The translations under genes and the position numbers were made by a program. This document shows, one piece after another, positions 51,856 to 59,741 of a stretch of 64,000 nucleotides of DNA (the stretch's first letter is position 1; each line of letters starts with the position of its first letter). The notes under the pieces are model-generated. The model was not told the DNA's origin. It ran no database searches and was given only the letters and a program-made list of their open reading frames with translations. Source of the stretch: Thalassobaculum sp. OXR-137 (GTDB lineage Bacteria > Pseudomonadota > Alphaproteobacteria > Thalassobaculales > Thalassobaculaceae); assembly GCF_034377285.1 (NCBI RefSeq), contig NZ_CP139715.1, positions 2,650,001-2,714,000 on the forward strand, in the 5' to 3' direction.

Positions 51856-52848
51856 TTGAGTTATGAGTCAGAAAATATACTAGATAAAAATGCAAGGCTT
51901 ATTCATGTCTTGAGCGTTATTAAATTGCTGAACTATAAGTCAATTCGATTTGATTTGAAAAAATCTGGCCGTAGGCGTTCATACGTTTGGATTGATAATG
52001 ATGATTATAAGTCATGGGTCGGGGTTGAGCTTCATGTGTATCAAGTGGATGGAAAAATTATAGTTAATACTAGATCGAGTGCCAGTCGAAGCTATTGGGA
52101 TTTGGCGCATCAAAACAATACAATAAAAACCCTTAGAGACTTATTCGGCGGATATTTTAGAACAGATGCTGGTAAAAATAGGTATTGGCGCCCTGATGAG
52201 CCTCCACCGTCACCTATGTCGTCGGGTTGTTATCTCGCTCGGTGGAGATTTAATAATTCAATAATGAAGTCAAATATTTATTTGATGAACAGGCATTTGA
52301 AAGGGGGGATTTCTCTGGATCGCTCTTCTGGATTTTATCTTTTTGATGAAATTAATCCCAGAATAATATCAAATAATTTAATAATACCTTTTGTAATCGG
52401 TGTTTGGGAAGAGTATTTCCGGGCTACATTTTCTGCTGTGCTTCGATATGCTGACAAACGGGAGATTGTGCTAAAAAAGGCACGATTGAGCCACAGTCAA
52501 CTAGAGCAAATTGCTTCAGAACGGCGACCTTTGGAAGATGCTATTGCAGATTGTTTTTCTTTCCAAAGGCCTTCCAATATATCGGAAAACTTTAAAATGA
52601 TCGATCCGAAATTAAATTTAGCCGGGGTGTTGCGGAAACCATTTCGAGGGAGGAAAATAAATTTATACGACTCAATAGAATATCTCGTGGAAAATCGAAA
52701 TTTTATTGTTCATTCTGGCGAGCTGGATATTTCACTATTCGATAGGAAGCTAAAAAATGAAATCAACGATGTCATAGTGGCCGTTGATAGAGTATATTTA
52801 GCCTTAGGAAATCATTTTAATTTCGTGCCTATTTCTGGGGCTTGGTAA
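51856..52848 (+). CDS. AT-rich HEPN-like protein, probable foreign gene
   Basis: This 330-residue protein was not recognised by name. The DNA is strikingly AT-rich: the 60 bases 51901-51960 contain only 17 G/C, while flanking genes are strongly GC-rich. Codon choice is the reverse of the genome. TTG at 51856 is taken as start because GGAGGTGGGAG lies 7-17 bases upstream; GTG at 51823 is the alternative. The C-terminal third is helical (FVIGVWEEYFRATFSAVLRYADKR, SQLEQIASERRPLEDAIADCF) and contains ENRNFIVHSGELD, with Arg281-x4-His286, the catalytic-type motif of HEPN ribonucleases (RiboL-PSP-HEPN or similar). The N-terminal 130 residues carry an unknown domain (SYVWIDNDDYKSWVGVELHVYQVDGK). A toxin or defence role is inference. 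It stands alone. Confidence 0.75.
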   Translation: MSYESENILDKNARLIHVLSVIKLLNYKSIRFDLKKSGRRRSYVWIDNDDYKSWVGVELHVYQVDGKIIVNTRSSASRSYWDLAHQNNTIKTLRDLFGGYFRTDAGKNRYWRPDEPPPSPMSSGCYLARWRFNNSIMKSNIYLMNRHLKGGISLDRSSGFYLFDEINPRIISNNLIIPFVIGVWEEYFRATFSAVLRYADKREIVLKKARLSHSQLEQIASERRPLEDAIADCFSFQRPSNISENFKMIDPKLNLAGVLRKPFRGRKINLYDSIEYLVENRNFIVHSGELDISLFDRKLKNEINDVIVAVDRVYLALGNHFNFVPISGAW

Positions 52849-52881
52849 GAAATTATGCTTTTTCTGTGTCGATATGACGGT

Positions 52882-54006
52882 TCAGTCTTTAGTGCTGCTC
52901 AGTCGTAGCAGATACGCGGGTATCGGTTTGCGCGCACGGCTCTCCCGGCGCCGACGGCCGAGATAGAGCCAGAGACCGGAAATCATGAAGGCGGCCGGCA
53001 CCAGGGCGACGATCACCCAGAGCGCGCGGATGATCGGTCCGCCGAATTTGCCGACATGGATGATGTAGCGCATGTGCCAGATCGTGGTGGCCAGGTTGGC
53101 CTCGCTGGGTGCGTAGACATAGAGCACCCGCGTCGGATCGCCGGCGACCCAGACCCGCGTCGCCTGTCCTTCGGCACCGCCCTCGGGCATCAGTCCGGCC
53201 ACCAGGGAATCCCCCGGCCGGCGCGGCAGACGGAAATAGCTGAGGGTCGCATCCGGCGCCGCGGCCTGGGCCACTCTCAGCGCCTCGTCTATATTTCGCA
53301 GCGGCGCATGGCCGTCCTCTTTCGGCGGATGTGCCTCCTCGACCTTGGAGGCGGTGATCCATTCCAGCGCCACCTGCATCGGGTCGTGCCAGTACATCGC
53401 CATGCCGGTCAGCGCCACGGCGGTCAGAATTAGAAAGCTGGCGATCCCGGTCGCCTGATGCAGGCGCAGGATACCGAAGCGGGTGCCCTGGCGGAAACTC
53501 ACCGGGAGCCGGCGGAAGGGCAGGGGCGGCTTGAGCCAGATCCAGAGGCCGAGGACGAGCTGAAGGACGAACAGCAGGGCGACCGCCGAGACGCCGTGCC
53601 GCACCCACGGTGCCGCCGGGCCGTCGACCAGATAGCGCCGGTGCAGGGCGGTCAGCCAGCCCTCGAACCGGTCCTTCGGATGGAAATGCTCGATGATGTC
53701 GCCGGTGGCCGGGTCGATCCGCAGCACGCCCGCGCCGTCGGCCAGCCAGGCGGTCCAGACGTCCCGAGAGGCGACGGAGATCGACCAGATGTTCAGATCC
53801 GGCCGCTGTGAGGCGACCCGATCGACGATCGCGGTGGGAGACAGCGATGCGCCGACCGGGCCTGTGTTCCGAGCCTGGCCGTCTAGGGCCCGCTGCAACT
53901 CGGGTGCGTACACCAACAGCGCGCCGGACAGGCTCAGAACAAGCAGCGGTACCGCCACCAGGAGGGACACCCAGAGGTGCAGTCGTCTTAGGGTTCGGTA
54001 CCGCAT
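52882..54006 (-). CDS. PepSY-associated membrane protein (siderophore/iron reductase-like)
   Basis: This 374-residue PepSY_TM protein has four membrane helices: LWVSLLVAVPLLVLSLSGALLVY at the N-terminus, AVALLFVLQLVLGLWIWL, FLILTAVALTGMAMYW, and ALWVIVALVPAAFMISGLWLYLG at the C-terminus. PepSY-like periplasmic parts lie in between (EALRVAQAAAPDATLSYFRLPRR). His residues next to the helices (LHLW, LHQATG, WHDPM, HMRYIIHVG) could bind haem, as proposed for ferric-siderophore reductases of this family. It lies 15 bases after a TonB-dependent receptor gene and probably reduces or releases the iron taken up by it. Confidence 0.87.
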   Translation of the reverse strand: MRYRTLRRLHLWVSLLVAVPLLVLSLSGALLVYAPELQRALDGQARNTGPVGASLSPTAIVDRVASQRPDLNIWSISVASRDVWTAWLADGAGVLRIDPATGDIIEHFHPKDRFEGWLTALHRRYLVDGPAAPWVRHGVSAVALLFVLQLVLGLWIWLKPPLPFRRLPVSFRQGTRFGILRLHQATGIASFLILTAVALTGMAMYWHDPMQVALEWITASKVEEAHPPKEDGHAPLRNIDEALRVAQAAAPDATLSYFRLPRRPGDSLVAGLMPEGGAEGQATRVWVAGDPTRVLYVYAPSEANLATTIWHMRYIIHVGKFGGPIIRALWVIVALVPAAFMISGLWLYLGRRRRESRARKPIPAYLLRLSSTKD

Positions 54007-54021
54007 GGGTTTTCGTGCCGC

Positions 54022-55962
54022 TTAGAAGGTGATGTCCGTGCCGATCCAGAATACCCGGCCGAGCTTGCCGTCGTCGTCGACGCTGACGCCCTGCGCGGTG
54101 CTGCCGAAGTCGCGCTCGTCCAGGATGTTCTCGACCCGGGCCCGCAGGGCCCAGTTGTCGGTCGCCCACCAGCTCGCCCCCATGTCCCAGCGGGTAAAGC
54201 CGTCCCGCTTGGTGGTGACCCCGTCAGCATTGACCGCGTCATAGCCGGTGGAGTGGTAGGCGGCCGTCCACAGCCCGACCGTGTCGGTCGCCCGGTAGTC
54301 GAGGCGCAGGCTGAACTGGTTGTCCGGCACCGAGGCGGCCTGGCCGTCCCAGAAGATGTTGGAATTGACCTCGGTCCCGTCGGCCCGGGTCGCCTCCACA
54401 TCGATCACCCGCATATAGCCGGCCGACGCCGTCAGCCGGTCGGTGATCGTGGCGAAGATCTCGGCCTCGAAGCCGGACTGGTCGACCTCGACGCTTTCGA
54501 TCGCGCCGTTGTTCCGCCGCGGCACGTTCTCCTGCACGATGTTGTACAGGGCGAGGTCGATATAGCCGCCGGTCCAGCCCTGGTTGACGCCGACTTCCAT
54601 GGTGGTGGACTCCACCACCTCGTCGCCGGCGCCGGCGGTGTCGAGCACGTCGGTGCCGAAATTGCCGTACTTCTCGAAGAAGCGATTGTAGCCCGAGGCG
54701 TAGGACACCCGCACCCGGGTCTTCTCCAGCACGTTGTAGGAGGCGCCGAGCTGGTAGGAGAACAGGCCGTCGGTGGCCAGGTTGTCCTGTTCCACACCCT
54801 GATATTCGACGTCGTTGTTGAACCAGGTGTGCCGCAACCCGCCGGTGAGGGTCAGATTATCGTTGAAGGTCAAGGCGTTGGTCGACTTCACCGCATAGTC
54901 GGTGAAGGTGTTGTCCCACACGCCGTCGCGCTCCATGTTGGTGCGCTTCACCTCGGCTCCGACCGAGCCGTCATAGTCGACGCCGTCCGCTAGGGAAGTG
55001 CTCAGGAAGTGATTGGCGAAGACGATCTGGTTGGCCACGCTGCGGTCGCGCGAGCGGGCGTCCCATTTGGTCTGGGCATCGGAGGCCAGCACGCCGACCT
55101 GCAGCGCCTGCGCCTGGGTCAGCCGGTGGTCGAGGGTGGCCGAGCCGAACAGGGTGTGGTTCTCGATCTGCTCCACATTCCCGTTGCGGATGATGTCCGG
55201 CTGGTTGCGGTCGCCGATCGCCAGGACCTCCAGACGGGTGTCCGTGCTGAAATTGTAGCCGAACTTGCCGAGGCCGCCGAGCACCGACTGCGCGTCCAGG
55301 TTCTCGGGATCGCCGTCATAGTCGCCGAAGAAGCCGTTTGCCGCGGCGTAGTAGTCCCAGTTGCCGTCATGGTCGGCGATCTCGCCCTGGGCCAGGCCTT
55401 CCCGGGCGGTGCTGGCGTCCAGGCTGATCGCCTGGTGGTCGGTGTAGTCGCGGCCCGACTTGATCCGGGTCTCGACCACGCCGCCGTCGGTGCCGTCGCC
55501 GTAGCTGACGCCGCGGCCGCCCTTCTGGACCGTCATCCTGTCGACGGCGATGGACGGGATGGCGGTATTGCCGTAGCCGCCGCCGTCACCGCCCTGGAAC
55601 TTGATGGCGGGCAGACCGTCGATCGATTCAGAAGCACCCCAGTCGCCGAAGGTGCGGATCTTGGTGCCGCTGCCGAACCGGTCGCCGGCGCCGGGCTGGT
55701 TGATCAGCCCGGTCGCGTTGTAGCGCAGGGCGTCGCCCTTGTTGATCGGGTTCAGGTTCTGGATGACGCTCCCGTCGACCTCGGAGGCGGAGCGGCTGCT
55801 GTTATACGCGCCGTCCACTTTGGAGCGGATCTGCTGGGATTCATGGACGGTGGAACCGGTGACGACCACCGGCTTGAGATCGAAGACTTCCGCCATTGCG
55901 GTCGTCGACATCAGTGAAAAGCTCAGCGCGCCAAATGCGCCAGCGAGCGTACGTGCGGACAT
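54022..55962 (-). CDS. TonB-dependent outer-membrane receptor
   Basis: This 646-residue receptor has a signal peptide (MSARTLAGAFGALSFSLMSTTAMA). A plug domain follows (VVVTGSTVHESQQI, INKGDALRYNATGLINQPGAGDRFGSGTKIRTFGDWGASESIDGLPAIKF, IPSIAVDRMTVQKGGRGVSYGDG). The rest is a 22-strand beta-barrel ending in the typical aromatic C-terminus GRVFWIGTDITF. Barrel pieces such as NALTFNDNLTLTGGLRHTWFNNDVEY and NWALRARVENILDERDFG are standard for siderophore receptors. The ligand is unknown. A Fur-like site and promoter lie upstream, and the PepSY reductase gene follows, giving an iron-uptake pair. Confidence 0.93.
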   Translation of the reverse strand: MSARTLAGAFGALSFSLMSTTAMAEVFDLKPVVVTGSTVHESQQIRSKVDGAYNSSRSASEVDGSVIQNLNPINKGDALRYNATGLINQPGAGDRFGSGTKIRTFGDWGASESIDGLPAIKFQGGDGGGYGNTAIPSIAVDRMTVQKGGRGVSYGDGTDGGVVETRIKSGRDYTDHQAISLDASTAREGLAQGEIADHDGNWDYYAAANGFFGDYDGDPENLDAQSVLGGLGKFGYNFSTDTRLEVLAIGDRNQPDIIRNGNVEQIENHTLFGSATLDHRLTQAQALQVGVLASDAQTKWDARSRDRSVANQIVFANHFLSTSLADGVDYDGSVGAEVKRTNMERDGVWDNTFTDYAVKSTNALTFNDNLTLTGGLRHTWFNNDVEYQGVEQDNLATDGLFSYQLGASYNVLEKTRVRVSYASGYNRFFEKYGNFGTDVLDTAGAGDEVVESTTMEVGVNQGWTGGYIDLALYNIVQENVPRRNNGAIESVEVDQSGFEAEIFATITDRLTASAGYMRVIDVEATRADGTEVNSNIFWDGQAASVPDNQFSLRLDYRATDTVGLWTAAYHSTGYDAVNADGVTTKRDGFTRWDMGASWWATDNWALRARVENILDERDFGSTAQGVSVDDDGKLGRVFWIGTDITF

Positions 55963-56022
55963 GCTCCGGTGACCCCCCGGTCAGTGTTGCGTGTTCGCCC
56001 CGCTCCCACCCGAGGCGCGCGG

Positions 56023-56064
56023 AGTATGTCGGTATGGAATTTTTATTGCAAACGATTCTTAGTA
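56023..56064 (-). promoter_or_regulatory. Promoter with Fur-like box for the TonB receptor
   Basis: On the minus strand TTGCAA (56046-56051) and CATACT (56023-56028) are spaced by 17 bases, a sigma70-like arrangement 60-90 bases before the receptor start. AAGAATCGTTTGCAATA (56044-56060) overlaps the -35 and resembles Fur/Irr boxes of the GAATCATTCGCAATA kind seen before TonB receptors. Iron repression is expected but not proven. Confidence 0.5.
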
Positions 56065-56240
56065 GCGTTCTCAATAGATGGACCCTGGGCCGGCTCGGAC
56101 CCTGGATTCGGCCGCATTTCAGTGGACGAACAGGTCGGGGACGCTGATTTCGTTAGTAAAAACCGGGCTCGCACGGCGGATTACAAAAAAATGAAACCGC
56201 CGATCGCCAGAAAAAAGGGCGCCACCGTCTGTAATGTTCA

Positions 56241-56270
56241 TTGACTTTTTTTTCAGAAGGATTAGCTATA
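56241..56270 (+). promoter_or_regulatory. Probable promoter of the cold-shock gene
   Basis: TTGACT (56241-56246) followed by a T-run and TAGCTATA at 56263-56270 gives a -35/-10-like pair with 16-18 bases between, leaving a leader of about 140 bases before the csp start. A long 5' leader is typical of cspA genes. The rest of 55963-56416 holds the receptor promoter and no gene. Confidence 0.55.
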
Positions 56271-56416
56271 GGCCGTAGTTGATACATTCGTTTGGTGCTG
56301 CCTGGACCGACGGTACACCGTTAAGCTTAGATATCCCCTGACAATGTTATCGCTATCTAGTCCCGCGCCGGCTCTGCCGTGAGCGCGTAACGAAACGCCT
56401 GTTAGAGGATCCTTTC

Positions 56417-56626
56417 ATGGCTAATGGTACCGTTAAGTGGTTTAATTCGACCAAGGGTTTTGGCTTCATCGAGCCGGAGAATGGTGGCAACGACGCGTTC
56501 GTTCACATCTCCGCCGTCGAGCGCGCCGGCCTGCACACCCTGAATGAAGGTCAGAAGGTCTCCTTCGAGCTTCAGGCTGGTCGCGACGGCAAGCCCGCCG
56601 CCGAGAACCTGCAGCTGATCGACTGA
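56417..56626 (+). CDS. Cold-shock protein, CspA family
   Basis: This 69-residue cold-shock domain binds single-stranded nucleic acids and acts as an RNA chaperone. RNP1 is KGFGFIEPE (residues about 13-21) and RNP2 is DAFVHISAV. The start [17 protein letters not shown] is canonical. The end [17 protein letters not shown] is also typical. A long leader precedes it and a strong hairpin follows. The next genes downstream are small proteins that may be co-expressed. Many alphaproteobacteria have several such genes; which one is cold-inducible cannot be told. Confidence 0.96.
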   Translation: MANGTVKWFNSTKGFGFIEPENGGNDAFVHISAVERAGLHTLNEGQKVSFELQAGRDGKPAAENLQLID

Positions 56627-56647
56627 CACCGATCTATCGATAGTGTC

Positions 56648-56677
56648 GAACCGTCCCGGACCTGTCCGGGGCGGTTC
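56648..56677 (+). terminator. Strong hairpin after the cold-shock gene
   Basis: GAACCGTCCCGGAC and GTCCGGGGCGGTTC pair with one mismatch over 14 bases around a CT loop, 21 bases after the stop. There is no T-run, so it may be a processing or attenuation hairpin as well as a terminator. Confidence 0.6.
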
Positions 56678-56843
56678 ACGCTACGCTCCGGCTCTGGAGA
56701 CGCTGGCGAACGGCTCTACGTTCGCGCGGATCCGATGAATGTCGGAAAACTGAGGCCCTGTTCCCTTTGACGGTCCATCCCACCTCCGGCGTTCGCGCCG
56801 TGTGCCGGGAACCGCTTCGGCAGGTCCATAGGATGAAGACATC

Positions 56844-57023
56844 ATGGCCGCAAAGCCGAACTACAATTTCGAACGCCGCGAGCGCGAACGCCTGAAGGCG
56901 GAAAAGAAGGCCAAACGTCTGGCCGACAAGAAGCGCGCGGTGGAAGGCGAGCCCGAGGGCGCCTCCGAAGACTCCAACGACCAGGCCGAAACGCCGTCGA
57001 CCGACGAGCAATCCTCGACCTGA
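56844..57023 (+). CDS. Small basic protein, conserved-looking (59 aa)
   Basis: This short gene reads MAAKPNYNFERRERERLKAEKK followed by AKRLADKKRAVEGEPEG and a disordered acidic tail. It is highly basic in the first half, acidic in the second, with no hydrophobic core. Small proteins beginning with a similar KPNYNFERRERER motif are familiar from Azospirillum and relatives, often near cold-shock genes; this recall is from memory. AGGATGAAGACATC precedes the ATG. The function is unknown; nucleic-acid or ribosome binding is possible from composition. Confidence 0.72.
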   Translation: MAAKPNYNFERRERERLKAEKKAKRLADKKRAVEGEPEGASEDSNDQAETPSTDEQSST

Positions 57024-57214
57024 CACCAGAATTCGATCCGGCGCACCGGAGGCGACGATCGGCGGCATAAGCCCGTCCTTCCCCCATGGCGCCGCATACC
57101 CGGGCGTCCGCGCAGGCGGCGACCCGCTCCCTATACCGACTTTCCAGCGAACGACGCGCTCGGCATTGCCTGGCAGCGCCTGTCGACGACGCTGGCCAAC
57201 CCAAAGGACTTCCC

Positions 57215-57394
57215 ATGAAGAACGCAGACAATTTTCTCATCACCTATGGCCTGCACTCCTACGTCACCCACAAGCGGGTCGGCGGCCAGAGTGTCTTCAC
57301 CATCGGCGCGCCGGCGGGCCAGAAGATGATCCGACACGCCGAGACGCTGCTGTCCGGCACGTTCGGCAACGCCGCCGCCATCCGGGTGGCCTGA
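57215..57394 (+). CDS. Small hypothetical protein (59 aa)
   Basis: MKNADNFLITYGLHSYVTHKRVGGQSVFTIGAPAGQKMIRHAETLLSGTFGN in outline, a compact basic protein with no signal peptide. AAAGGACTTCCC precedes the ATG with good spacing. It lies in a series of short genes after the cold-shock gene and is probably genuine by ribosome site and codon use. The 190 bases before it (57024-57214) show no other gene. The function is unknown; the longer frame from 57086 is rejected. Confidence 0.65.
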   Translation: MKNADNFLITYGLHSYVTHKRVGGQSVFTIGAPAGQKMIRHAETLLSGTFGNAAAIRVA

Positions 57395-57439
57395 TACGCC
57401 TTTTCCCCGACCCGCAGCGATGAACCCAGAGGACGGCCC

Positions 57440-57670
57440 ATGGCACGCAACAAATCCAAGACCAAGCCGGCGACGTTCACGATGTTCAACGTCACCTATG
57501 AGGACGGGTCGATCACCTCGAACCGCCGGGTCGAGAACGAGCTGCTGAACCAGACGTTCGGCGACTCCCTGCTGGATCTGGCGCGCACGGCCATCCAGGA
57601 TCAGGACAACGAGATCGCCCAGCGCTCCAATCGGCGTCGGGCGAAGATCAAGTCGATCGTCGAGGCCTAA
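57440..57670 (+). CDS. Small hypothetical protein (76 aa)
   Basis: The protein begins MARNKSKTKPATFTMFNVTYEDGSITSNRRVENELLNQ and ends TAIQDQDNEIAQRSNRRRAKIKSIVEA. It is soluble and basic, with a beta-rich front (FTMFNVTYEDGSITSNRRV) and a long C-terminal helix. AGAGGACGGCCC precedes the ATG. It is 45 bases after the preceding small gene and followed by a perfect 8-bp hairpin. It is the third of three small genes after the csp gene. Not recognised. Confidence 0.7.
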   Translation: MARNKSKTKPATFTMFNVTYEDGSITSNRRVENELLNQTFGDSLLDLARTAIQDQDNEIAQRSNRRRAKIKSIVEA

Positions 57671-57673
57671 CGC

Positions 57674-57693
57674 CGGTCCGCTCCGGCGGACCG
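57674..57693 (+). terminator. Short perfect hairpin after the small-gene series
   Basis: CGGTCCGC and GCGGACCG pair perfectly around TCCG, 3 bases after the 76-residue protein gene. There is no T-run. Confidence 0.5.
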
Positions 57694-57843
57694 CGTCCAC
57701 ACTCCATAAGATTTCTCGGAACGACCGGGGGGCCTCGACCGTTACCCCCGGTGAATGCCGCAGCCGCGGCCGCGCCTTTCGGGGCGCGTCGTCCGGCGGT
57801 TGCCGGCGGGGGCGGACCCCACCGAGATATGATGGAGAAAACG

Positions 57844-58404
57844 ATGCCCAACATCGCTGACGCCAAGATCGCGATCCTCGCCACGCACGGGTTCGAGAAA
57901 TCGGAACTGTTCGAGCCGAAGCGGCGTCTGGAGGAGGCCGGTGCGACGGTCACCGTCGTGTCGCCGGAATCCGGCGCGATCAAGAGCTGGGACGAGAAGG
58001 ACTGGGGCGAGACGGTCGATGTCGACATGGATCTCGCCGACGCCAAGGCGGGCGATTTCGACGCGCTGGTTCTGCCGGGCGGTCAGATCAACCCGGACAT
58101 CCTGCGCGCCAACCCCACGGCCGTCGCTTTGGTGAAAGCGTTCTACGATGCCGGCAAGACCGTGGCCGCGATCTGCCACGGTCCGTGGCTGCTGGTCGAG
58201 GCCGGCGTGGTCAAGGGCCGGAACGTCACGTCCTACGGCTCGATCCAGACCGACGTGAAGAACGCCGGCGGCCTTTGGGAGGATTCCGAGGTCGTGGTCG
58301 ACCAGGGCCTGATCACCTCGCGCAAGCCGGACGACCTCAAGGCGTTCTGCGAGAAGATCATCGAGGAGGTCCAGGAAGGCCGTCACGACCGCAAGGCCGC
58401 CTGA
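57844..58404 (+). CDS. DJ-1/PfpI superfamily protein (YhbO/PfpI-like)
   Basis: This 186-residue class I amidotransferase-like protein has KIAILATHGFEKSELFEPKRRLEEAGATVTVVSPE at the N-terminus. The nucleophile Cys is in VAAICHGPWLLVEAGVVKGR (A-x-C-H-G-P). The acidic partner Glu is in GFEKSELFEP, and the His follows the Cys. Members are reported as chaperones or protein deglycases that protect against carbonyl stress. ATG at 57844 is chosen because GGAG lies six bases upstream; ATGs at 57829 and 57832 are in frame. It is cytoplasmic. It ends before a good terminator. Confidence 0.93.
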   Translation: MPNIADAKIAILATHGFEKSELFEPKRRLEEAGATVTVVSPESGAIKSWDEKDWGETVDVDMDLADAKAGDFDALVLPGGQINPDILRANPTAVALVKAFYDAGKTVAAICHGPWLLVEAGVVKGRNVTSYGSIQTDVKNAGGLWEDSEVVVDQGLITSRKPDDLKAFCEKIIEEVQEGRHDRKAA

Positions 58405-58438
58405 CAGCTCGACCTGACCGTCTGACACCATGACATCG

Positions 58439-58474
58439 ATCCCCCTTCCGGTCTCCGGGAGGGGGATTTTCTTT
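58439..58474. terminator. Rho-independent terminator after the DJ-1/PfpI gene
   Basis: ATCCCCCTTCCGG and CCGGGAGGGGGAT form a stem with one mismatch or bulge, followed by TTTTCTTT. It lies 35 bases after the stop and 12 bases before the end of the convergent M20 gene. The clearest intrinsic terminator in the window. Confidence 0.85.
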
Positions 58475-58485
58475 GGGGGCGCGGC

Positions 58486-59727
58486 CTACCGGTTCGCCCG
58501 GGCCACCACCGCTTCTGCCAGCACCTGGATGCCGGGAAGCTGGTCCTCCAGCGAGGTGTTCTCCGCCTCGTTATGGCTGATGCCCTCGTCGCAGGGGGTG
58601 AAGATTAGCACCGAGGGCGCGATCTTGGCGATGTTGTAGGCGTCGTGGCCGGCCTGGCTGCGCAGTTCCATCAGTTCCACGCCCTGGCCGGCGGCGGCCT
58701 CGCGGATCAGGTCCTGCAGTCCGGCGTCGAAGACCGGGGTGTTGAAGCTCCAGGCATCGCCGACGGCGACATCGGTGCGCGAGCGCTGGGCGCAGTCGAC
58801 CAGGGCGTGGCGGATTTCCGCCTCCATGGTCTCGGTGAGGTCCTTCTCCGGTGAGCGGAAATCGACGAAGAGGGTGGCCCGGTCGGAGATGATGCCCGGC
58901 TTGTTCGGCCAGGCCTCCAGGCGGGCGACGGTCGATTTCGCCTCCCTGTCGGCGTATTTCAGGCCGATCCGGTCCACCTCCAGGGCGACGGAAGCGGCGC
59001 CGACGATGGCGTTGCGGCGGCGGTCCATCGGGGTCGGGCCGCTATGGGCGTTCACCCCCTCGACCTCGATCCGCATGCCGCGGGCAAAATAGGTTCCGGT
59101 GACCAGTCCGAGCTTGATCCCGGCCTCGTACAGCGCCGGACCCTGCTCGATATGGATCTCGAAATAGCTGTCGAACTCCCGGCCGCCGACCGGCGCGTCC
59201 CCGGCGTAGCCGATCGCGTTCAGCGCGTCGGCGACGGTGGTGCCGTCCTCGTCGGTGCGGCCCAGGGCCCAGTCGAGCTCGTACAGGCCGGCGAAGACGC
59301 CGGAGCAGAGCATCGGCGGCGGGAAGCGGCCGCCTTCCTCGTTGGTCCAGTTCACCACCTCGATCGGCCGCCGGGTCTCGATCCCCTGGTCGTCGAGCGC
59401 CCGCAGGATTTCCAGCCCCGCCAGCACGCCGACGATGCCGTCGAACCGGCCGCCGGCGGCCTGGGTGTCGAGATGGCTGCCGATCACCACCGGCGGAAGG
59501 TTGTCGTGGGTGCCGCGCCGGCGCGCGAACATGTTGCCGAGCTTGTCGACGTTGAGGGCGTAACCCGCATCGGTGCACCACCCGGCGAACAGGTCGCGCA
59601 CCTCGCCGTCGGCCGGGCTCAGGGTCAGCCGGGCGAGGCCGCCCCGCGGTCCCTTGCCGATCTCCGCCGACGCCTCGATGGTGGACCAGAACCGCGCGCC
59701 GTCGATGGCGATGGAATTGCGGGCCAT
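58486..59727 (-). CDS. M20 family Zn amidohydrolase (N-carbamoyl-L-amino acid hydrolase / allantoate amidohydrolase type)
   Basis: This 413-residue M20/HyuC-like enzyme hydrolyses carbamoyl or ureido groups from amino acids or allantoate-type compounds. Metal motifs are GSHLDTQAAGGRFDGIVGVLAGLE (His and bridging Asp), NWTNEEGGRFPPPMLCSGVFAG (Glu-Glu) and YFEIHIEQGP (His). The dimerisation domain starts near GTYFARGMRIEVEGVNAHSGPTPMDRRRNA and the last metal His is in CDEGISHNEAENT. GAGGAGAACGAAAAGC precedes the start. It is 14 bases after the aldo/keto reductase gene, so the two are probably one transcript, perhaps for a hydantoin- or purine-related catabolism. Confidence 0.92.
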   Translation of the reverse strand: MARNSIAIDGARFWSTIEASAEIGKGPRGGLARLTLSPADGEVRDLFAGWCTDAGYALNVDKLGNMFARRRGTHDNLPPVVIGSHLDTQAAGGRFDGIVGVLAGLEILRALDDQGIETRRPIEVVNWTNEEGGRFPPPMLCSGVFAGLYELDWALGRTDEDGTTVADALNAIGYAGDAPVGGREFDSYFEIHIEQGPALYEAGIKLGLVTGTYFARGMRIEVEGVNAHSGPTPMDRRRNAIVGAASVALEVDRIGLKYADREAKSTVARLEAWPNKPGIISDRATLFVDFRSPEKDLTETMEAEIRHALVDCAQRSRTDVAVGDAWSFNTPVFDAGLQDLIREAAAGQGVELMELRSQAGHDAYNIAKIAPSVLIFTPCDEGISHNEAENTSLEDQLPGIQVLAEAVVARANR

Positions 59728-59741
59728 GCTTTTCGTTCTCC

